Below, piece after piece: positions 24,843-33,823 of a stretch of DNA of 64,000 nt. The DNA lies in the NCBI GenBank assembly GCA_036013505.1, contig CP107851.1, positions 5,792,001 to 5,856,000 of the forward strand, written 5' to 3'. The DNA is from Streptomyces sp. NBC_00510. Its GTDB lineage: Bacteria > Actinomycetota > Actinomycetes > Streptomycetales > Streptomycetaceae. Under the pieces are notes generated by a model, which saw only the letters and a list, made by a program, of their open reading frames with translations, did not search any database and was not told the DNA's origin. Made by a program: the position numbers and the translations under genes. Every line of letters starts with the position of its first letter. Position 1 is the first letter of the stretch.

Positions 24843-25126
24843 GAAAGTTCCCGCCGGACGGCCCAACTTTCCGGGACCGGGACCCCGCGAACCCTCCAAA
24901 ACCCTTGGTGCGCCCGTGTTTCGGCGGTGTTGCGGGACGGTGGCGGGGTGCCCCCGGATGCCGATCGCCGCTGGTCGGACGGGGCGCTCAACGCCCGCGC
25001 CGCCCACCGGGTTCCCCCTGGGCGCTGTGGCCCTGGTCACGAAGCGGCGCAGTGTAGCAGAGGGCACCGCAAACCTTGTGAAGGGGCTCACGAGGTACCC
25101 CCTGGGGCGTGGTGAATACTCGAAGC

Positions 25127-26494
25127 ATGAGCACCACGGAGCGTCCCAGGATCCTCGTAGTAGGCGGAGGGTACGTCGGCCTGTACGCGGCGCGGCGCAT
25201 CCTCAAGAAGATGCGTTACGCGGAAGCGACGGTGACCGTCGTCGACCCGCGCTCGTACATGACGTACCAGCCGTTCCTGCCGGAGGCCGCCGCCGGCAGC
25301 ATCTCCCCCCGCCACGTCGTGGTGCCGCTGCGCCGCGTGCTCCCCAAGGCGGAGGTCCTCACCGGCCGGGTCACCACCATCGACCAGGACCGCAAGGTCG
25401 CGGTCGTCGAGCCGCTCGTGGGCGAGACCTACGAACTGCCCTTCGACTACCTGGTGGTCGCCCTCGGCGCCGTCTCCCGCACCTTCCCGATCCCCGGCCT
25501 CGCCGAGCACGGCATCGGCATGAAGGGCGTCGAGGAGGCCATCGGCCTGCGCAACCACGTGCTGGAGCAGCTCGACAAGGCCGACTCCACCAACGACGAG
25601 GACGTCCGCCGCAAGGCGCTCACCTTCGTCTTCGTGGGCGGCGGCTTCGCCGGCGCCGAGACGATCGGCGAGGTCGAGGACATGGCCCGCGACGCGGCCA
25701 AGTACTACACCAACGTCAAGCGCGAGGACATGCGCTTCATCCTCGTCGACGCCGCCGACAAGATCCTCCCCGAGGTCGGCCCGGAGCTGGGCACCTGGGG
25801 TCTGGAGCACCTGCGCGAGCGTGGCATCGAGGTCTACCTCGGCACCTCCATGAGCTCCTGCGTCGACAAGCACGTGGTGCTCGCCAACGGCCTGGAGGTC
25901 GACGCCTCCACCATCGTGTGGACCGCGGGCGTCAAGCCCAACCCGGCGCTCGCCCGGTACGGCCTCCCGCTCGGCCCGCGCGGCCACGTGGACACCGCCC
26001 CGACGCTCCAGGTCCAGGGCACCGACTACATCTGGTCCGCCGGTGACAACGCCCAGGTCCCCGACCTGGCCTCCGGTCCCGGCGCCTGGTGCCCGCCGAA
26101 CGCCCAGCACGCGCTGCGCCAGGCCAAGGTGCTCGGCGACAACGTGGTGTCCGGCATGCGCGGCTTCCCGCAGAAGGAGTACAAGCACGCCAACAAGGGC
26201 GCGGTGGCCGGCCTCGGCCTGCACAAGGGTGTCGCCCTGATCCGCTTCGGCAAGCTCAAGCTGAAGTTCAAGGGCCGCCTGGCCTGGTACATGCACCGTG
26301 GCTACCACGGCATGGCGGTTCCGACCTTCAACCGCAAGATCCGGGTCCTCGCGGACTGGACGCTGGCGATGTTCCTCAAGCGCGAGGTCGTCTCGCTCGG
26401 CGCCATCGAGAACCCGCGCGAGGAGTTCTACGAGGCCGCCAGGCCGGTCCCGGCCGCGGCGGTCCCCGCCGAGGCCGCCAAGGCCAAGGCCTGA
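25127..26494 (+). CDS. ndh: Type II NADH dehydrogenase
   Basis: 455 residues from ATG 25127; GTGs at 25109 and 25112 are in frame, but the STTERPRILVVGGG start is the conserved one. Peripheral membrane flavoprotein passing electrons from NADH to menaquinone without proton pumping. FAD site ILVVGGGYVGLYAARR (about 9-24); NADH site FVFVGGGFAGAETIGE (about 171-186); late FAD segment YIWSAGDNAQVPD (about 303-315). The C-terminal amphipathic part (RGYHGMAVPTFNRKIRV, ADWTLAMFLKREV) should bind the membrane. Monocistronic, with a Rex-like operator upstream and a hairpin downstream, fitting redox control. Confidence 0.93.
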   Translation: MSTTERPRILVVGGGYVGLYAARRILKKMRYAEATVTVVDPRSYMTYQPFLPEAAAGSISPRHVVVPLRRVLPKAEVLTGRVTTIDQDRKVAVVEPLVGETYELPFDYLVVALGAVSRTFPIPGLAEHGIGMKGVEEAIGLRNHVLEQLDKADSTNDEDVRRKALTFVFVGGGFAGAETIGEVEDMARDAAKYYTNVKREDMRFILVDAADKILPEVGPELGTWGLEHLRERGIEVYLGTSMSSCVDKHVVLANGLEVDASTIVWTAGVKPNPALARYGLPLGPRGHVDTAPTLQVQGTDYIWSAGDNAQVPDLASGPGAWCPPNAQHALRQAKVLGDNVVSGMRGFPQKEYKHANKGAVAGLGLHKGVALIRFGKLKLKFKGRLAWYMHRGYHGMAVPTFNRKIRVLADWTLAMFLKREVVSLGAIENPREEFYEAARPVPAAAVPAEAAKAKA

Positions 26495-26511
26495 GCAGGT
26501 AGCAGTCCGGC

Positions 26512-26549
26512 CGAAGGGCGTCCGCCATCCGTGGGGCGGGCGCCCTTCG
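26512..26549 (+). terminator. Hairpin terminator after ndh
   Basis: 9-bp outer arms CGAAGGGCG/CGCCCTTCG (26512-26520, 26541-26549) with an inner CCGCC/GGCGG stem. Confidence 0.75.
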
Positions 26550-26691
26550 CCGTGCCCGTGTCCCTGGCCCCGGGGCACAGGACATGAGATGGGTAGAGGT
26601 AAAGAAGCGGTAGTGCGGGAATGTCGGTGTATCCCGCATCCGTTTCCCAGCCCAGTGGACCCGTCTTCATGGAGGCACGGAGGTACCCGCC

Positions 26692-28017
26692 ATGGCCGAT
26701 GCGGCCGGACGACTGACCGCTCTCGCCGAGCAGGCGCTCGGCGTTCCCCTCCCGCTGCGCATCCGCGCGTGGGACGGCAGCGAGACCGGACCGCCCGACG
26801 CCCCGACGCTGGTCGTGCGGCACCGCCGGGCGTTGCGCCGGCTGCTGTGGAAGCCCGGCGAGCTCGGCCTGGTCCGCGCCTGGGTGGCCGGCGAACTCGA
26901 CGTCGAGGGCGACCTGTACGAGGCGCTGGACCGGCTCTCCGGGCTCGTCTGGGATCGCCCCACCGAGGACGACGGGGCGTCACCGCGCCGTCTGCTCGGT
27001 CTCGTGCGCGATCCCGAGACCTACCGGCTGGGCCGGGAGGCCCTCGCCCTCGCCGGACCCGGACTGCCGCCGCCCCCGCCGCCGGAGGAGGTCCGCCGGC
27101 GCTCCGGGGTGCTGCACAGCCCGGTCCGCGACCGGCAGGCGATCAGCCATCACTACGACGTCGGCAACGACTTCTACGAGCTGGTGCTCGGCCCGTCCAT
27201 GGTCTACTCGTGCGCCTACTGGGAGGGGCCCGACGCGACCCTGGAGGACGCCCAGCGGGCCAAGCTGGACCTCATCTGCCGCAAGCTGGAACTGCAGCCC
27301 GGGCAACGGCTGCTGGACGTCGGCTGCGGCTGGGGCTCCATGGTGATGCACGCCGCCGAGCACTACGGCGTCCACGCCACCGGCGTCACGCTCTCCACCG
27401 AGCAGGCCTCCTCCGCGCGCAAGCGGGTCGCCGACGCCGGCCTCGCCGACCGGATCGACATCCGCGTGCAGGACTACCGGGCGGTCGACGACGGGCCGTA
27501 CGACGCCATCTCCTCGATCGGCATGGCCGAGCACGTGGGCCGCGAGCGCTACCGGCAGTACGCCGGGGTGCTGTACGGGCTGCTGCGGCCCGGCGGGCGG
27601 CTGCTCAACCACCAGATCGGCCGTCGCCCCTGGGCCGACGAGGAGGCCTACCACGTCGACGAGTTCATCGACCGGTACGTCTTCCCCGACGGCGAGCTGG
27701 CCCCGGTCGGCTCCACCGTCTCCCGGCTGGAGGAGGCCGGGCTCGAGGTACGGGACGTGGAGGCGATCCGCGAGCACTACGCCCTGACCCTGCGGCAGTG
27801 GGTCGCCAACCTGGAGGCGCACTGGCCGGAGGCCGTCCGCCTCGCCGGAGCCGGCCGCGCCCGTGTCTGGCGGCTGTACATGGCGGCCTCCGCGCTCTCC
27901 TTCGAGCAGAACCGCATCGGCGTCAACCAGGTGCTCGCCGTCCGCCCGACCAAGGACGGCGGCTCCGGGATGCCCCGTACCCGGGCCGACTGGCTGGGCC
28001 CGGGCCGGCAGGACTGA
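26692..28017 (+). CDS. cfa: Cyclopropane-fatty-acyl-phospholipid synthase family methyltransferase
   Basis: 441 residues from ATG 26692 (GGAGG upstream at 26671-26684 area). SAM-dependent enzyme that adds a methylene bridge to, or methylates, unsaturated acyl chains of membrane lipids. The N-terminal 130 residues form the lipid-binding DUF-like part (LVVRHRRALRRLLWKPGELGL). The entry motif ISHHYDVGNDFYELVLG is the family hallmark. The SAM loop LDVGCGWGSMVMHA is at about 206-219, then GVTLSTEQ and SIGMAEHVG. C-terminal EQNRIGVNQVLAV is also typical. Probably acts at the inner membrane face. Convergent with the ABC exporter, with a strong hairpin between. Confidence 0.93.
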   Translation: MADAAGRLTALAEQALGVPLPLRIRAWDGSETGPPDAPTLVVRHRRALRRLLWKPGELGLVRAWVAGELDVEGDLYEALDRLSGLVWDRPTEDDGASPRRLLGLVRDPETYRLGREALALAGPGLPPPPPPEEVRRRSGVLHSPVRDRQAISHHYDVGNDFYELVLGPSMVYSCAYWEGPDATLEDAQRAKLDLICRKLELQPGQRLLDVGCGWGSMVMHAAEHYGVHATGVTLSTEQASSARKRVADAGLADRIDIRVQDYRAVDDGPYDAISSIGMAEHVGRERYRQYAGVLYGLLRPGGRLLNHQIGRRPWADEEAYHVDEFIDRYVFPDGELAPVGSTVSRLEEAGLEVRDVEAIREHYALTLRQWVANLEAHWPEAVRLAGAGRARVWRLYMAASALSFEQNRIGVNQVLAVRPTKDGGSGMPRTRADWLGPGRQD

Positions 28018-28021
28018 CCCG

Positions 28022-28058
28022 CCGCGGGGCGGAGGCCGACTCGGCCTCCGCCCCGCGG
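28022..28058. terminator. Bidirectional hairpin terminator
   Basis: 17-bp perfect stem (28022-28038, 28042-28058), 3-nt loop, between convergent cfa and the ABC permease. Confidence 0.88.
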
Positions 28059-28075
28059 GCGGTTCCGCCGTCCCG

Positions 28076-30577
28076 CTACTCGGCCTTGATGGCCTCGAGC
28101 ATGTTCAGCCGGGCCGCCCGCCGGGCCGGCCACAGCGCGGCCAGGACGCCCACCAGGGCGGCGATCGCCAGGAACACCCCGATCCTGTCCCAGGGCAGCG
28201 TCATCGCGTAGCTCGGCAGCTGGGGCTTGATCAGCCCGCCGACGGCCCAGGCGAGGAACACCCCGAGCCCGAGGCCCAGCACCGCGCCGAACAGCGAGAT
28301 CACCAGGGACTCCAGCCGGATCATCCGCTTGACCGCGGCACGGTCCAGGCCGATCGCGCGCAGCATGCCGATCTCGTGCTTGCGCTCGAAGACCGACATC
28401 GCCAGCGTGTTGATCACACCCAGCACCGCGACGAGCACGGCCATCGCGAGCAGCCCGTAGAGGATGTTCAGCATCAGGTCGATCGTGGAACTGAGCTCGC
28501 GGGAGATGGCCGCCTTGTCCTGGACCTTGATCACCGGGTTCTCGCCGAGCGCCTTCACCAGCGCGTCCTGGTTGGCCTCGTCGGCGCCGCCGGCCATCCG
28601 CACCAGCACCCGCATGTCCCCTGCCTCGGGGGTGTGCGGGGTGACCGTGGCGTTGTCCACGATCACGCCGTTGATGAGGTCGCCGCCCTCGTAGACGCCG
28701 CCGATAGTCAACCGCCCCTTGGTGCCGTCGTCGTAGCGCACCGGCAGGCTCTGCCCGGTGTGCCAGCCGCGCCGCTCGGCGGTGTCGGAGTCCACGACCA
28801 TGGAGTCGCCGTGCACCGCGGCCAGGGAGCCATGGGTGAAGTCCAGGGTGAGCAGCCGCCCGATCTGCGGCGCGTCGACGCCGGTGACCCACTCGTCCTC
28901 GCCGCCCAGTTCGGTGTGCGCGTCGCGCACCGCGCTGGAGCCGCTGACGCCGTCGGTGCCGGCGACCTGCTCGGCCACCTCGGGGGAGAGGTTCCGGCCG
29001 GTGGCCATCGTGATCTGGTAGTCGGCCTTCAGGTGGGCGGCGGCCATTTCGTCCACGGTGGTCTTGACCGAGATGGCCACCACCGTGAGGGCGGTGATCA
29101 GGGTGAGGCCGATCATCAGGGCCGACGCGGTGGCGGCGGTGCGCCGCGGGTTGCGCACCGAGTTCTGCCGGGCGAGCTTGCCCGTGACCCCGAAGGGCCG
29201 CAGCAGCGGCGCGGCCGCGGCGACCACCGGCCGGGACAGCAGCGGCGTGAGGACGAAGACGCCGATCAGCAGCAGCCCGGCGCCGCCGCCCAGGACCATG
29301 TTGCCGTCGTCCTTCATCCCCGAGCCGGCCAGCACCAGGACGACACCGGCCGCCGACAGCAGCGCGCCGAGCGTGTTGCGCAGGAGCAGGCCCTTGACGG
29401 TGGCCGGGGCGTGCACGCTGCTCATCGCCGCGACCGGCGGGATCTTGGCGGCCCGGCGGGCCGGCAGCCACGCGGCGAGCATGGTGACGCCCACACCGAC
29501 CGCGAGCGCCGCCCCGGCCGTGCCGGGCTGTACGGCCAGGGCGCCCTCGGGCAGTTCCGCCCCGGCCGAGCCGAGCACCGCCCGCATCACCGCCGCGATG
29601 CCGATGCCCAGCAGGAATCCGGTGGCACCGGCCACCACGCCCACCACGAGGGCCTCGCCCAGCACCGACCGCGTCACCTGCCGCCGGCTGGCGCCGACCG
29701 CGCGCAGCAGCGCGAGTTCCTTGGTGCGCTGGGCGACGAGCATGGTGAAGGTGTTCGCGATGATGAAGATGCCGACGAAGAGCGCGATGCCGGCGAAGCT
29801 GAGCAGGGTGGTGTTGAAGCTGCTGAGGTCGGAGGCGATCTGCCGGGCCTCGTCGTCCGCCAGCTGCTGCCCGGTGGTCGCGGTGGCGTCCTTGGCGTGG
29901 CGCGGTAGCAGCTTTTCGATCGCGGCCCTGAGCGTTGCCTGCGCGGTGCCCGGGGCCGCCTTGACGTCGATCTCCTCGTACGTACCCGGCTTGCCGAAGA
30001 GCTTCTGGGCCGTGGCCGTGTCGAAGAGCACCAGGCTGCCGCCCGCGGCGACGTTGCCGTCGTCGGTGGAGAAGACGCCGGTCACCTTCTGCCGCATCAC
30101 CGGGCCGTCGATGGACATCCGGACGGTGTCGCCGACGGCGTAGCCCGTCCGCTCCGCGGTCTTGGAGTCCAGCGCGATCTCGGAGGAGGTCCGCGGGGCG
30201 CGTCCCTCGCGTAGCGGATAGCGGTCCGCACCGGCGTAGTTGCCGCCGCGGGTGGACCAGCCGTCGCCGACCAACCGGCCGTCCTTGCCGGCGATCGCGG
30301 TGAAGCCGGTGACGGTCGCGGTGGTGGACCCGGCGCCGGGCAGGCGGCCGATCTCGTCCACCAGCCGCTGGGGGAGCGGATGGTCGACGTCCCCGTAGGT
30401 GACGGCGACCGAGACGTCGGAGTAGCTCCTCGCGGAGGCCTTGCGGAGGGCATTGCCGATGGTGTCGGTGAACACCAGGGTGCCGGAGACGAAGGCGACG
30501 CCGAGCATCACGGCGAGCACGGTCATCAGCAGTCTGGCCTTGTGCGCGAGCACATTGCGCAGGGCGGTACGGAACAT
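28076..30577 (-). CDS. MacB/FtsX-type ABC transporter permease (two FtsX domains)
   Basis: 833 residues. N-terminal membrane helix (about 16-40, LLMTVLAVMLGVAFVSGTLVF) and a first extracellular MacB-PCD-like domain (about 45-250). Three helices begin at SFAGIALFVGIFIIANTFTML (about 250-275), containing the first FtsX domain. A second unit starts near 480 with another helix, a periplasm-type domain, and a second FtsX domain (YGLLAMAVLVAVLGVINTLAMS near 700). The ending NMLEAIKAE is typical. As a mechanotransmission-type exporter it should work with the ATPase encoded 45 nt upstream; substrates may be lipids, peptides or antibiotics. Such pairs are often controlled by two-component systems, none of which is adjacent here. 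Confidence 0.92.
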   Translation of the reverse strand: MFRTALRNVLAHKARLLMTVLAVMLGVAFVSGTLVFTDTIGNALRKASARSYSDVSVAVTYGDVDHPLPQRLVDEIGRLPGAGSTTATVTGFTAIAGKDGRLVGDGWSTRGGNYAGADRYPLREGRAPRTSSEIALDSKTAERTGYAVGDTVRMSIDGPVMRQKVTGVFSTDDGNVAAGGSLVLFDTATAQKLFGKPGTYEEIDVKAAPGTAQATLRAAIEKLLPRHAKDATATTGQQLADDEARQIASDLSSFNTTLLSFAGIALFVGIFIIANTFTMLVAQRTKELALLRAVGASRRQVTRSVLGEALVVGVVAGATGFLLGIGIAAVMRAVLGSAGAELPEGALAVQPGTAGAALAVGVGVTMLAAWLPARRAAKIPPVAAMSSVHAPATVKGLLLRNTLGALLSAAGVVLVLAGSGMKDDGNMVLGGGAGLLLIGVFVLTPLLSRPVVAAAAPLLRPFGVTGKLARQNSVRNPRRTAATASALMIGLTLITALTVVAISVKTTVDEMAAAHLKADYQITMATGRNLSPEVAEQVAGTDGVSGSSAVRDAHTELGGEDEWVTGVDAPQIGRLLTLDFTHGSLAAVHGDSMVVDSDTAERRGWHTGQSLPVRYDDGTKGRLTIGGVYEGGDLINGVIVDNATVTPHTPEAGDMRVLVRMAGGADEANQDALVKALGENPVIKVQDKAAISRELSSTIDLMLNILYGLLAMAVLVAVLGVINTLAMSVFERKHEIGMLRAIGLDRAAVKRMIRLESLVISLFGAVLGLGLGVFLAWAVGGLIKPQLPSYAMTLPWDRIGVFLAIAALVGVLAALWPARRAARLNMLEAIKAE

Positions 30578-30622
30578 GTCAGGGCTTGTCTCTCGGTCGT
30601 GGCTCGTGGTCGGCGGCGCGGA

Positions 30623-31396
30623 TCAGCTGGTGCGGCCCTTGGCGTCGAAGCGCTTCATGCGCTCCAGCACCGTGTCCGCGGTCGGGCCGTGCAGCTCGTC
30701 GACGATCCGCCCGTCGGCGAGGAAGACCACGCGGTCGGCGTAGGAGGCGGCGACCGGGTCGTGGGTGACCATGACGACCGTCTGGCCGAGCTCCTTCACG
30801 GAGTTGCGGAGGAAGCCGAGGATCTCCGCGCCGGAACGGGAGTCGAGGTTGCCGGTCGGCTCGTCGGCGAAGATGATCTCGGGCCGGCTGGCCAGTGCCC
30901 GGGCGACGGCGACCCGCTGCTGCTGTCCGCCGGACAGCTGGGAGGGCCGGTGCGACAGCCGCCCGGACAGTCCGACCGTCTCGACGACCCGGTCCAGCCA
31001 CTGCTTGTCGGTCCTGCGGCCGGCGATGTCCATCGGGAGCGTGATGTTCTCCGCGGCCGTGAGCGTCGGCAGCAGGTTGAACGCCTGGAAGACGAAGCCG
31101 ATCTTGTCCCGGCGGAGCTTGGTGAGCTGCTTGTCCTTCAGCGAGGACAGCTCGGTGTCGCCGATCCGCGCCGAGCCGGACGAGACGGTGTCCAGGCCCG
31201 CCATGCAGTGCATCAACGTGGACTTGCCCGAGCCCGAGGGGCCCATGATCGCGGTGTACTCGCCGGCGCGGAACTCGACCGTCACCGCGTCGAGCGCGAC
31301 GACCCGGGTCTCGCCCTCCCCGTAGACCTTGCTCAGATCGGTGGCGCGGGCGGCCGTGGCCGTGGCGGTGGGGTGTGCGGTGGTGGTGGACGGCAC
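30623..31396 (-). CDS. ABC transporter ATP-binding protein (MacB/LolD type)
   Basis: 257 residues from GTG 31396, four bases after AGGAG; an open frame extends upstream to 31552 but lacks coding bias. Walker A GPSGSGKST at 52-60, Q-loop in KIGFVFQAFNLLP, signature LSGGQQQRVAVARAL, Walker B IIFADEPTGNLDS, and the switch His in VMVTHDPVAASYADR. The insert motifs are those of the MacB/LolD subgroup that pairs with FtsX-type permeases. The Thr/Ala-rich first 17 residues are probably disordered. It is the promoter-proximal gene of a two-gene operon, and a long hairpin lies just upstream of its ribosome site. Confidence 0.93.
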   Translation of the reverse strand: MPSTTTAHPTATATAARATDLSKVYGEGETRVVALDAVTVEFRAGEYTAIMGPSGSGKSTLMHCMAGLDTVSSGSARIGDTELSSLKDKQLTKLRRDKIGFVFQAFNLLPTLTAAENITLPMDIAGRRTDKQWLDRVVETVGLSGRLSHRPSQLSGGQQQRVAVARALASRPEIIFADEPTGNLDSRSGAEILGFLRNSVKELGQTVVMVTHDPVAASYADRVVFLADGRIVDELHGPTADTVLERMKRFDAKGRTS

Positions 31397-31405
31397 GCTG
31401 CTCCT

Positions 31406-31448
31406 GTCGGGACGGGGGGAGTCGATCGGACCCCTCCATCGTCCCGAC
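31406..31448 (-). promoter_or_regulatory. Long hairpin in the 5' leader of the ABC exporter operon
   Basis: Arms GTCGGGACG (31406-31414) and CGTCCCGAC (31440-31448) enclose a further G-run/C-run stem. On the transcript it ends one base before the AGGAG ribosome site at 31401-31405, so it could affect translation, or be an operator. Confidence 0.45.
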
Positions 31449-31650
31449 GGGAGACGTCGCCGGGATCCGTCCACATCGTGGTTCTGCAGGCAGTCCCGAG
31501 AGGTACGCGCGGACCCCCGCGTCCTACTTGGGGATGACGGGGACCCCGACATCCCGCCCCCGGGTGGAAGCGATTTCGCGTCATATGCAGCGGGTGCGGT
31601 CCGCCGTCCGGACCGCCCCGGGCCTGTGCTTTCCTCCGGGCGGAACGAAT

Positions 31651-31665
31651 CTGATGGTCCGTCAG
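31651..31665. promoter_or_regulatory. Imperfect palindrome CTGATGGTCCGTCAG
   Basis: Pattern CTGAYGG-N-CCRTCAG, shared with 63469-63483. It lies in the 359-bp gene-free region (31397-31755) between the ABC operon and bldA; the rest of that region holds only the leader hairpin and the bldA promoter. Confidence 0.4.
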
Positions 31666-31725
31666 TCAGCCTTAAAATCAGACAACATGACGAATCCTGG
31701 GCCCTGTTCCACCCGCCCCGCCGGA

Positions 31726-31731
31726 TAGGCT
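31726..31731 (+). promoter_or_regulatory. -10 hexamer TAGGCT of bldA
   Basis: Good -10, 24 nt before the mature tRNA 5' end. The matching -35 is weak. Confidence 0.5.
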
Positions 31732-31755
31732 CGTACTGCGCTCTCGCACCGCCAC

Positions 31756-31838
31756 GCCCGGATGGTGGAATGCAGACACGGCGAGCTTAAACCTCGCTGC
31801 CCCTTGCGGGCGTACCGGTTCAAATCCGGTTCCGGGCA
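31756..31838 (+). tRNA. bldA: tRNA-Leu(UAA), the developmental tRNA bldA
   Basis: Reads the rare leucine codon UUA. Acceptor stem GCCCGGA pairs with TCCGGGC (31831-31837); discriminator A at 31838; the CCA end is not encoded. The D-arm is followed by an anticodon stem GCGAG/CTCGC with loop CTTAAAC, giving anticodon TAA at 31788-31790. A long class II variable arm (TGCCCCTTGCGGGCG) and the T-arm CCGGTTCAAATCCGG complete it. In Streptomyces this gene is bldA, needed for aerial growth and antibiotic production because TTA codons are confined to regulatory and accessory genes. It has its own promoter and is convergent with the AraC/GyrI gene. Confidence 0.97.
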
Positions 31839-31875
31839 CTCACTTCCTCACCGGCGTGACACCACCGCCACGTTC

Positions 31876-32742
31876 TCAGCCCTGTTCCCGTTCCACCGGG
31901 AGCCACAGTTCGGCCTCCGCCTCGGTCCCGTCCGCGGACGGACGGGCGCGCAGGATCTCGGGGCCGGGGCGGCTGCGGTACGGGTTGGAGGGGAACCACT
32001 GGGTGAACACGTCCCGCCACAGCTCCTGGATGGCCTGCGGCGCCGGCCCGGAGGTGGTGAAGACCGCCCAGGTGCCCGCGGGGACGGGGAGGACCGTGGT
32101 GCCGTCGGGTGCGGCCGCCGTCGTGATCACCCCCTGGTGGTAGTCGAGCTCCGTGCCTTCGGCGCGGCTCGGGTCCAGGTCGTCGCAGACCGCGACGACC
32201 CCCCGCGGTTCCTGGTCCGACAGTTCCTCCAGACGTGCCATGAGCCGCGGGTCGATCCCGCGGACGAAGTCGACGATCGCCTGGTTCGGCCCCGAGTGCA
32301 CCAGGGGGACCCGGGCCTTGAGGCCGACGACCCTGAAGTCCGGCCTGTCCACGACGCGGTAACGCATGCTGCTGCTCCCTTCGACGGTGAGGCGGAAGGC
32401 CAACCGGGGCTGGGAGACCAGCGCGGCGCCGGTGCGCCGGGCCTCGCCCGGCCCGACCCCGTGCACGGCGCGGAACGCCCGCGCGAAGGCCTCGCCCGAT
32501 CCGTACCCGTAGCGCACCGCGACCTCCAGCAGCGTCGCGGGCCCCGCGAGCACCTCCGCGCCGGCGACGGTCAGCCGGCGGCGCCGTACGTACTCCGAGA
32601 GCGGCATGCCCGCGAGCGCGGAGAACATCCGGCGCAGGTGGTACTCCGAGGTGCCCGCGACACGCGCCAGCGCGGCCACGTCGACCTGCCCGTCGAGATG
32701 GTGCTCGATGTGCTCCAGGGCCTGGTTGAGACGTTCCAGCAC
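31876..32742 (-). CDS. AraC-family regulator with GyrI-like effector domain
   Basis: 288 residues from GTG 32742. Residues 1-105 are an AraC two-HTH DNA-binding domain (LERLNQALEHIEHHLDGQVD; VAALARVAGTSEYHLRRMFS; second helix pair ending in FARAFRAVHGVGPGEARR). Residues about 125-288 are a GyrI-like/Bacterial transcription activator effector-binding domain (MRYRVVDRPDFRVVGLKARV, WPVF-type strands, WFPSNPYRSRPGPEI). It is the Rob/SoxS-like arrangement that senses small hydrophobic or cationic compounds. An open frame continues upstream antisense to the LysR gene but is not coding. It lies 32 bp from the LysR stop, same strand. Confidence 0.88.
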   Translation of the reverse strand: MLERLNQALEHIEHHLDGQVDVAALARVAGTSEYHLRRMFSALAGMPLSEYVRRRRLTVAGAEVLAGPATLLEVAVRYGYGSGEAFARAFRAVHGVGPGEARRTGAALVSQPRLAFRLTVEGSSSMRYRVVDRPDFRVVGLKARVPLVHSGPNQAIVDFVRGIDPRLMARLEELSDQEPRGVVAVCDDLDPSRAEGTELDYHQGVITTAAAPDGTTVLPVPAGTWAVFTTSGPAPQAIQELWRDVFTQWFPSNPYRSRPGPEILRARPSADGTEAEAELWLPVEREQG

Positions 32743-32774
32743 TCCCGGTCCCCTTCCTCTTCCACGACCCCACG

Positions 32775-33707
32775 CTAGGCGTCGGGCACCCCGCCGGACC
32801 CGACATCCCGTGCCCGGTCGGGTCGGGTGGCCGCGACGTCCGCCGCCGCACGGGCGAACGCGCGGACCCGGGCCGTGGTGTTGCCGTGCCGCCACACCAG
32901 ACCGCGCTCGATGGGCGGTGCGTCGTGGAGGGGGACGTAGGCGAGGTCCGGCCGGGGGTAGTAGCGGCGGGCGTGCTCCCCGACGGGGAGGACGCCCCGG
33001 CCCAGCGCCACCAGGGTGAGCATCTCGGAGAACGACCCGCCGGCCGGGCCCCTCGGGACCGGACGGCCCGACGGGGTGCGCTCCGGGGTGCGGTCCCGCT
33101 TGAACGCCACCGAGGTCACCTCCGGGTACTGCACCACGGGGTGGTCCGCGAGCACCTCGAGCGACACCGACTCCCGGCCGGCCGCCGGGTGCCCCGCGGC
33201 CACCGCGAGCACCCGGCGCTCCCTGAGCAGCACCGGTCCGCGGGCCATCCCGTCGAAGGGGAAGGAGGCGAGGAGGACGTCGACGGAACCGTCCAGCAGG
33301 CTCGCCCGGGAGGTGGCCAGCTGGACCTCGCGCACGTCGACCCGGCAGTCGGGGTGGCGCTCGGAGAACAGCCGGACCACGCTCAGCAGCGTGGGCGCCG
33401 TGCCCTCGCCGAGGAAGGCCACGCGCAGTGCGCCGGTGATGCCGCGGCCGGCGTCGGCGGCCCTGCGCAGCGCCTCCTCCATCCCGGTGACGAGGGGGAG
33501 CAGATCGTCGGCGAGCCGCCTGCCGACCGGGGTGATCCGGACGCTGCGGCTGTTCCGCTCGAAGAGCGGGCAGCCGATGCGGCGTTCCAGCTTGCCCACC
33601 ACCTGGCTGACCCGCCCGGTGGTGACGCCCAGGCGCTCTGCGGTCCGGCCGAAGTGCAGCTCCTCGGCGAGGGTGAGGAAGGCCTCGATCTCCACCCGCT
33701 CCAGCAC
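32775..33707 (-). CDS. LysR-family transcriptional regulator
   Basis: 310 residues from GTG 33707, preceded by GGGGGA. The winged HTH is at about residues 3-62: EIEAFLTLAEELHFGRTAERLGVTTGRVSQVVGKLERRIG. The LysR substrate-binding domain is at about 92-290, with ALRVAFLGEGTAPTLL opening it. LysR proteins usually control a divergent gene; here the divergent partner is the VOC-family protein at 33824, with a 116-bp shared promoter region. The ligand is unknown. Codon use matches the neighbours. Confidence 0.9.
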   Translation of the reverse strand: MLERVEIEAFLTLAEELHFGRTAERLGVTTGRVSQVVGKLERRIGCPLFERNSRSVRITPVGRRLADDLLPLVTGMEEALRRAADAGRGITGALRVAFLGEGTAPTLLSVVRLFSERHPDCRVDVREVQLATSRASLLDGSVDVLLASFPFDGMARGPVLLRERRVLAVAAGHPAAGRESVSLEVLADHPVVQYPEVTSVAFKRDRTPERTPSGRPVPRGPAGGSFSEMLTLVALGRGVLPVGEHARRYYPRPDLAYVPLHDAPPIERGLVWRHGNTTARVRAFARAAADVAATRPDRARDVGSGGVPDA

Positions 33708-33823
33708 GCTTCCCCCTCGGCGTTGAATTCCGCTCAACGATCGTACGGCGATCATGCCTTGATGGCGGCGGCCCCCCGGCGGATCGTGGAGGACGTCCAC
33801 GGCACACCACATCTGGAGGAGAC

